Source: Tubulanus polymorphus (Eukaryota; Nemertea; Palaeonemertea; Tubulaniformes; Tubulanidae). Taken from it: a stretch of 64,000 nucleotides of DNA. Within the stretch, counting starts at the first letter, position 1; every line of letters starts with the position of its first letter. Position numbers and translations under genes: made by a program. The stretch spans positions 24,136,450 through 24,200,449 of the forward strand of contig NC_134029.1 of NCBI RefSeq assembly GCF_964204645.1. Reading direction: 5' to 3'. Positions 60,001 to 64,000 of the stretch are shown in pieces. The notes under the pieces were generated by a model, which worked only from the letters and a program-made list of their open reading frames with translations, ran no database searches and was not told where the DNA came from.

Positions 60001-62292
60001 GACTTAGCTACCAGTATTTCAAAGTCCGTTTTAGTCAGTCTGTCCACTGATTAACTCGTATTGAACCCCCAACGATGAAAACTTGATCTACATAGTTCAT
60101 TTTGTCATGCGATAATCTGAGGCAATCAGCTCTGCTTAATAACAGAGTGGTCGACTGTAATAAGTCTTGTATTGAGCCATGGTTAAACCTGAGTCTCAAT
60201 GCAATATACGAATAATGCTGTCATTATTTCCATTTATTCAAATTGATGAAATGTAAGAAATGAAATGAATCAATATTTTGCAGGTGTTATCTGAAGATGA
60301 ACTGAAAGCTGCTCGAGATGCTGTAGTTTATGGATGCATTAAATACGCTGATTTATCTCATAAAAGAACTCTCGATTATGTTTTCTCATTTGACAAGGTA
60401 AAGTAAATAAAATCTAATCTTTTTTGGCTGTCAGGGAAGGAGGTTCGTAAAGAGCCTGTGTTGCGTATTCTACGTACCTAGCCTTACCTACCTAGTTTCT
60501 CAAATAAGTTAACATGATTTCCACAATACAGGATGAATTGGGACAAACTTGGGCATTCCAAAATGATACTTATCGGTTTGGGGTCATTCATTTATCTTCG
60601 GCATTTTTTTTTCGAAATCATCAATCACCACTAATACGTTGATGACCCCGTTTAAGGGTTGTATCTCCACTTAAACTCAGGCCCCATTTCCATTTGAGAA
60701 AATTGAAAAATCACTCATGAAATAAATGAAAAATTTAATTCATGTAATTGTAGGAACAATAAGTGTTCGGTAAGATCGTGCGTCAGTTCCTCCCTCCGTT
60801 TGGAACTTTACTCAATGAATGTATAATCTGTACTAAAACTTGATGATGTTTATAATATTACAGATGTTGGATGATCGCGGTAACACTGCTGCATATTTAT
60901 TATATGCTTATACCAGAATTAGGTAAGAACTAATGGATTGAACATTCCCTTCACTGAAACATGCTATAGTTGACTCTGCTCATTACCAATTCTGGGAATT
61001 TTACTCAAAATATATTTGGAAACGCTTTCTGAACTCTGTGAAACTTTAACAACAATCGCTACTGAGTTCTCTGATTCTTAACGTGATGAAATATTTATAA
61101 ACATATAAAACATTCTCAACTTAAAACTAAATAAGGTAGAGTTAACCGTATCATGCATTACTAGTACATCAGAAATATTATATATATTTTTTTCCTGCGT
61201 ATTTGTAGTTGAAATATTCATCTTATTCAGGTCGATCGCAAGAAACGCCAACTTCACCTCGCAACAGTTAACGAAAGCTGCATTGACGACAGATCTGAGC
61301 CTCAACCACGAGAAAGAATGGAAACTCGGAAAATGTTTACTGAAATTCCCAGAAATTGTCACGAAAATGTTAGAAGAGCTTTATTTACATGTGTTGTGTG
61401 AATATTTATATGAATTATCGACAACATTCACCGAGTTTTATGATTGTTGTTACTGCATCGAGAAAGATAAGCAAACAGGTAAGAGCAGCACCCCGGCCCT
61501 CTGCTTCAATTGAGAATCTAAATCTATATCAAAGATTACAGTTTCTGAGCGCTATATGATACATTTTTTGGTATAATTCTATAGGAAAGGTTGCTATTGA
61601 AGGTATCCATCCATTCTTACTTCGAGAGTGTGCCCTTTAAAACATGCATTGTTTGCTTCAGACCTGCGTTTTGCAAATGTCTTGAAATTAGCATTATGAA
61701 TTACGTGTGAATGCTCTTCTAGTCAGATATTTCACGAGTTGCATGTTGAGCTGATTCCAACTAAAAAGCTAATGATTGGAAACCAGTTCCACAGTTTAAC
61801 TAGGGCCTAAAGAGATTAGTTTAATATTTCCAATTTTGAACTCTGGCCCCCTTCTGATGATTTAACTCTAGGGTCAAATCTGGACCGCCAACTGTGGAAC
61901 TGAGTTGGTAATTACAGTAGACTCCGCCCAAGTCTGATCTGATCAACTCAGATGATATTTGAAATATATTTTGTGATACTATATATTAATACATAAAATC
62001 CAACTGGGATATCATTTTATGGTCACAAAAGATCCGACTCTACTGTAGTTAGACTGAAAGATATGTTTAAGAAATCTGCCATTCTGAAGTTGTGTATTGA
62101 AACGTTCAGTTCTGAAGTTTGATGCTTCTCAGGTTATCTTTTCATCTTTCTGATTTTCTGATGTTTGTTTTCTTATTTTTAGGTGAAGTGAAAACAGTTC
62201 ATATGCATCGTTTATTACTATGTGAAGCAACTGCTAATATCATGGCGACTGGATTTAAAATACTTGGATTAAGAACTATCAGTAGAATGTAA
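48048..62292 (+). CDS. RARS1: Cytosolic arginyl-tRNA synthetase
   Basis: Class I synthetase that attaches arginine to tRNA-Arg; in animals it belongs to the multi-synthetase complex. Fifteen exons: 48048-48092, 49193-49330, 49917-50105, 50277-50366, 50588-50766, 51234-51417, 51993-52122, 52312-52416, 52712-52890, 53348-53457, 59107-59212, 60284-60397, 60864-60922, 61231-61478 and 62183-62292, totalling 661 aa (human 660). Seen in order: an N-terminal leucine-zipper-like coiled coil ([20 protein letters not shown]) used for complex assembly; the Arg-tRNA N-terminal domain; the HIGH motif as HVGH (209-212) in [44 protein letters not shown] in place of canonical KMSKS, as usual for this family; and the DALR anticodon domain, ending TISRM. 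Exon 1 is 15 codons ([10 protein letters not shown] onward) and is the least certain exon. Intron 10 is 5.6 kb and holds another gene. Poly(A) signals at 62318 and 62331. Confidence 0.94.
48414..48925 (-). mobile_element. 5'-truncated non-LTR-type retroelement fragment in RARS1 intron 1
   Basis: On the minus strand a short open frame (48698-48922) encodes a Lys/Asn-rich segment ending in a CNNPNCYNC knuckle-like motif. About 240 bp of non-coding sequence follows, then a terminal 'gaaataaatttgaacttgaac' tail, a form of short-repeat 3' end common in CR1/RTE-type LINEs. No reverse-transcriptase domain remains. The family assignment is tentative. Confidence 0.4.
51535..51805. repeat. 30-bp minisatellite, ~9 copies, in RARS1 intron 6
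   Basis: Units of the form ctgtcagatccccctcccct followed by gcctctggaa, alternating with variants carrying 'ccaccagat' or 'ccactagat'. The unit length is a multiple of three, so several frames stay open and are artefacts. The minus strand is G-rich (GGGGAGGGG in each unit). Confidence 0.95.
53151..53274. mobile_element. Foldback MITE in RARS1 intron 9
   Basis: The left arm 'gggcctggttttattgactggtattaac' is inverted at the right as 'taataccagtctataaaaactgggccc'. Same family as 40019-40135. A poly-G run lies just upstream at about 53098-53115. Confidence 0.6.
54988..56382 (-). CDS. Orphan seven-transmembrane receptor-like protein, nested in RARS1 intron
   Basis: A single uninterrupted frame of 464 aa on the strand opposite RARS1, wholly inside its tenth intron. 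Seven hydrophobic segments can be placed at about 22-47, 58-82, 104-124, 142-162, 190-214, 380-402 and 410-440, with N-glycosylation sites (NSS near the N-terminus). Between TM5 and TM6 is an unusually long (~165-residue) hydrophilic loop with Ser/Thr/Gly-rich and Tyr-rich low complexity. A conserved-type Cys sits before TM3 (AEYCLRQ), and a Cys-containing loop before TM5. Class A hallmarks are absent: the DRY position reads VKI in TFVKIFEK, and the NPxxY position reads LPIFI. It is therefore a divergent rhodopsin-like receptor or another 7TM family. Ligand unknown; the codon pattern and length argue it is a real gene. Confidence 0.75.
   Translation of the reverse strand: MVFKFSNSSLGGTVTYNSVNLGFSALSLIISTTFGIFVNIFLLILLCSRGRLCRDIRYVYHVNYFITNIAKTFLCTPLQIGLILRRTDCETDTTPFFNNAEYCLRQTLNISAFASLLAMTFVKIFEKNDETSADAERSKSKLFAHRLVIVVIWITAVLYGIPRNIVLHTLLPLVKMCARDLNVKTQSFTAEGILILCLSVISTVATVTSAQIGIKVKSKLVTYMTSTNEFKFKRQQRVVPETDVAGSSDSRAEVGGGATGTRRHCSPVSIIYVQERDVQTVAGSNDTNIEGATAESTQYRYVNTSSYRYVQQWSVDVTALQYQLCNPRVHGGVYPYHESNTTGGATEYLETINTIESTNIKQSDRTTSITMETAVENIQQLKYYLIMISVNLGLIFPTLVVAVLQNYISVLYYLNAAMFFTAFSSLNVVILPIFILFVDVEIRGEYKKFKFCSNSTVHNQSARG
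56564..56680. repeat. 12-bp minisatellite (gtgatcccggtt)
   Basis: About nine to ten units of gtgatcccggtt with variants such as gtgatccctgct and gtgatctcggtt, just upstream of the nested receptor gene's start (in its 5' flank). Confidence 0.9.
57157..57570. repeat. 50/51-bp minisatellite, ~8 copies
   Basis: Units contain 'gtctctcaaactgctgagta', 'tccctcaactatcgctggg' and 'ctagtttaaa'. Two subtypes exist, with 'gctgagtag' or 'gctgggctag', the second one base longer. Confidence 0.9.
58256..58805. repeat. 20/21-bp minisatellite (tgtggatgtgtctgcagtct), ~27 copies
   Basis: Copies are nearly identical and come in two lengths: 20 bp (..ctgcagtct) and 21 bp (..ctgcaggtct), in an irregular order. All three forward and two reverse frames stay open across it because of the mixture, so the long Cys/Val-rich and His/Thr-rich frames are artefacts. 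Confidence 0.97.
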
Positions 62293-62591
62293 ATTAATAC
62301 TGTGGAAATTGAATACAAATAAAATATTTAAATAAAATATTATTCCGGAAATAAAACAGCTGTTATTGTTGTCGTAAATTATAGCACATTTATTTGTGGG
62401 ATAAAATAGGATCTCGCTTGGCCGGCTGTTGTACAGTGATTTCAAACCCATTTGGTCTTAGCTTTTCAACAATCCCTGGTGGAACTAGAAACAACTATAA
62501 CGTTGCTATCTAGCAGGGATTTAGAACGAAAAGTATCTGAAGGAAACGACTAAGAGACTGCGTTCGATGATCCCATTAAAATGTCTTAATA

Positions 62592-62662
62592 GAGCACTCC
62601 CTGACGGGATTCGAACCGACCGATGAGCCTCCATGAGTTGAGAACTAACCGCCAGCCAAGTG
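62592..62662 (-). mobile_element. tRNA-derived SINE head
   Basis: The minus strand shows an A-box-like TTGGCTGGCGGTTA and a perfect B box GGTTCGAATCC (62607-62617) at tRNA-like spacing. The ends do not pair as an acceptor stem. Repeats of a different kind follow directly downstream on that strand's upstream side. Confidence 0.45.
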
Positions 62663-62763
62663 ACGTCATGAGGGTTATCCTTGCATGACGTCAATAGCTA
62701 GGGTTATGGTCATTCCAACATGACGTCATTGCTAGGGTTAGGGTCTATCCTTGGATGACGTCA
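62661..62763. promoter_or_regulatory. Cluster of four TGACGTCA (CRE-type) palindromes
   Basis: Perfect TGACGTCA at 62661-62668, 62686-62693, 62721-62728 and 62756-62763, separated by 'gctagggttagggt'-like sequence. The last intervals are exactly 35 bp. This is either a tandem repeat whose unit happens to contain a CREB/ATF site, or a real regulatory array upstream of the next + gene. Confidence 0.5.
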
Positions 62764-63983
62764 TGAGCTCGGGTGTTACGCTGGATATGAACTAACCTCA
62801 CCCACGTATGTACAACACAGGTGACATCTGGCGGAAGATCTTGTAATCAGTGAGTAGGTGATATTTACACTTTACACGTGAAGCTGGTGCCGCCGGTCTG
62901 CGAACTGAATTCAATTACACTCGATAGTTTTACAGGTAATTACTGTCTCTCTATCAATCAGTCTGTGAGTTCATTATTAATCAATGTCCTCACACTTATT
63001 TCTATTATCACTTTAAAAGTTATTTCGTTGTTTCTATCGTCACTTAAAAAAAATTAAAATCCATCCTATTTACCGCCAGAGTCCGTTAGAACCCGCCGAC
63101 TGGCCGGCGTAATCAGGTTATTGCGTCATTGATCACTTGAGACTGCACCTAAAATTAATCAAAGAGAGATATCGAATATCACCTGTCTCGTTGTAGAGAT
63201 TGTTTATTTTTGTAATTTATGGCATTGCATTTTTTGGTGGTTGTCTGTCAGCAGAGAGTTATAGTGTCTGCTGTGTGTAGACTGAAGGTGATGCAATAAT
63301 AATCATCAGGTTTTTATTATTCAGTCGGTCAGTTGCTCAAAAATTGTTAAGGGTTAACCAGTGGATAGTGGAGATAGTGACAATTGAAGTCAAATTGCTT
63401 TATCCGTTGGTTATCTTTGAGCATCCCAGGTTTGATGTAATTGGGTTTTTGATTATTTGCGCCTGTTGAGTAGGATACAACAATATCGGTGTATTTATAT
63501 CGGTGCCTGGTCTCAGCTCAGAGTTGGTTTTGGAATATTCAACTCTGAATGACTTTTAAAAATAGATTTCTAGTAATTCTAGTGAAGTGTTTGTTCTATG
63601 ATTAGATTCATAACGTATTGTGAAGTGTTATTAGTAGATTACAACTATTCTGTTATTGATTTATTACTTAATCAGTCAAGGGTTAGAATTAGTGTATGGC
63701 ATCCATATTATTAATTTTTGAACAATTGGTGGGTGAGGAATAGAAGTTTCCGATATTTGACCCCCCTTCATAGATGTGTCCTATACTTCATGACTGCCAT
63801 AATCCAGCTGCCTAAGACTCAGACCCCTAGAAGTATTCTGAACACTTGAGCACATTTTCTAAACTGGACTTAAATCCCATAAAAAGATAATTCTTGAATG
63901 GTAAAATACTTGATTTCTGTTAGTAATCAACAGGAAATGATCTTATGATTTTCCAGGTCTGAAAGTTAATCGAAAAGGACGCG

Positions 63984-64000
63984 ATGGGTCTCTGTAAGAA
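63984..64000 (+). CDS. Possible first codons of a further gene (truncated by window end)
   Basis: An acceptor-like 'ttttccag' at about 63950-63957 is followed by 'gtctgaaagtt..gacgcg' and an ATG that reads MGLCK before the window ends. MGLCK is how ZFPL1 (a Golgi zinc-finger protein) begins, but five codons are far too few. The bases 'ctct/gtaagaa' could also be a splice donor cutting after MGL. Very tentative. Confidence 0.2.

Larger units (their letters stand above)
62293..63983. other. Intergenic after RARS1
   Basis: Contains the RARS1 polyadenylation signals, a tRNA/SINE-like piece (62592-62662), a cluster of four TGACGTCA palindromes (62661-62763) and a degenerate CAGTTGCTC-family MITE (about 63330-63426). 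No protein exon is recognised until the possible start at 63984. Confidence 0.55.

Overview
The window is nuclear DNA from a marine invertebrate animal. Genes are split by GT-AG introns, there are single-exon genes, tRNA-derived SINE-like pieces, many short inverted-repeat transposons and several minisatellites. Gene content (MPEG1/perforin-2, an SLC16 transporter, a catalase-related/lipoxygenase fusion, a DUF4239-like membrane protein) suggests a bilaterian, and I favour a lophotrochozoan such as a mollusc. The sequence does not name a species. Exon coordinates were set by hand from splice sites and reading phase, and every multi-exon model given closes in frame.

Layout. 1-1.7 kb: 5' exons of mitochondrial cysteinyl-tRNA synthetase CARS2 (-). 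2.6-5.8 kb: EDC3, an mRNA decapping enhancer (+), divergent from CARS2. 9.4-12.1 kb: ABHD17 protein depalmitoylase (-). 13.3-14.4 kb: C9orf85-like zinc-ribbon protein (+). 15.1-18.3 kb: TIMM44 (-), 15 exons. 18.4-28.6 kb: a gene-poor block with a possible short spliced transcript divergent from TIMM44, minisatellites, an 854-bp inverted-repeat transposon and a large inverted duplication whose two arms carry different insertions. 28.6-35.4 kb: a 13-exon gene for a 1068-residue catalase-related domain + PLAT + lipoxygenase fusion (+). 36.2-38.5 kb: single-exon MPEG1 (-). 39.6-42.3 kb: a five-exon membrane protein with a DUF4239/bestrophin-like region (-). 44.2-47.2 kb: SLC16/monocarboxylate-transporter-like gene (-). 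48.0-62.3 kb: cytosolic arginyl-tRNA synthetase RARS1 (+), 15 exons, with a single-exon 7TM receptor gene (-) inside its 5.6-kb tenth intron. The last bases may be the first codons of another + gene.

The most interesting item is the lipoxygenase fusion. It has the architecture and almost the exact length of the coral allene oxide synthase-lipoxygenase. The lipoxygenase half keeps its iron ligands and terminal isoleucine. By alignment to the coral protein from memory, the N-terminal catalase-related half lacks the distal His, the distal Asn and the proximal Tyr of the heme site. It may therefore be a heme-free or repurposed pseudo-enzyme domain attached to a competent lipoxygenase. The gene is convergent with the innate-immune gene MPEG1.

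The other genes are mostly housekeeping (translation, mRNA decay, mitochondrial import, lipid-modification turnover), arranged in several divergent pairs with about 0.9-1.2 kb between start codons. The non-coding DNA is dominated by small inverted-repeat elements of at least six families. One insertion can be dated relative to another repeat because a second repeat copy preserves the empty target site.
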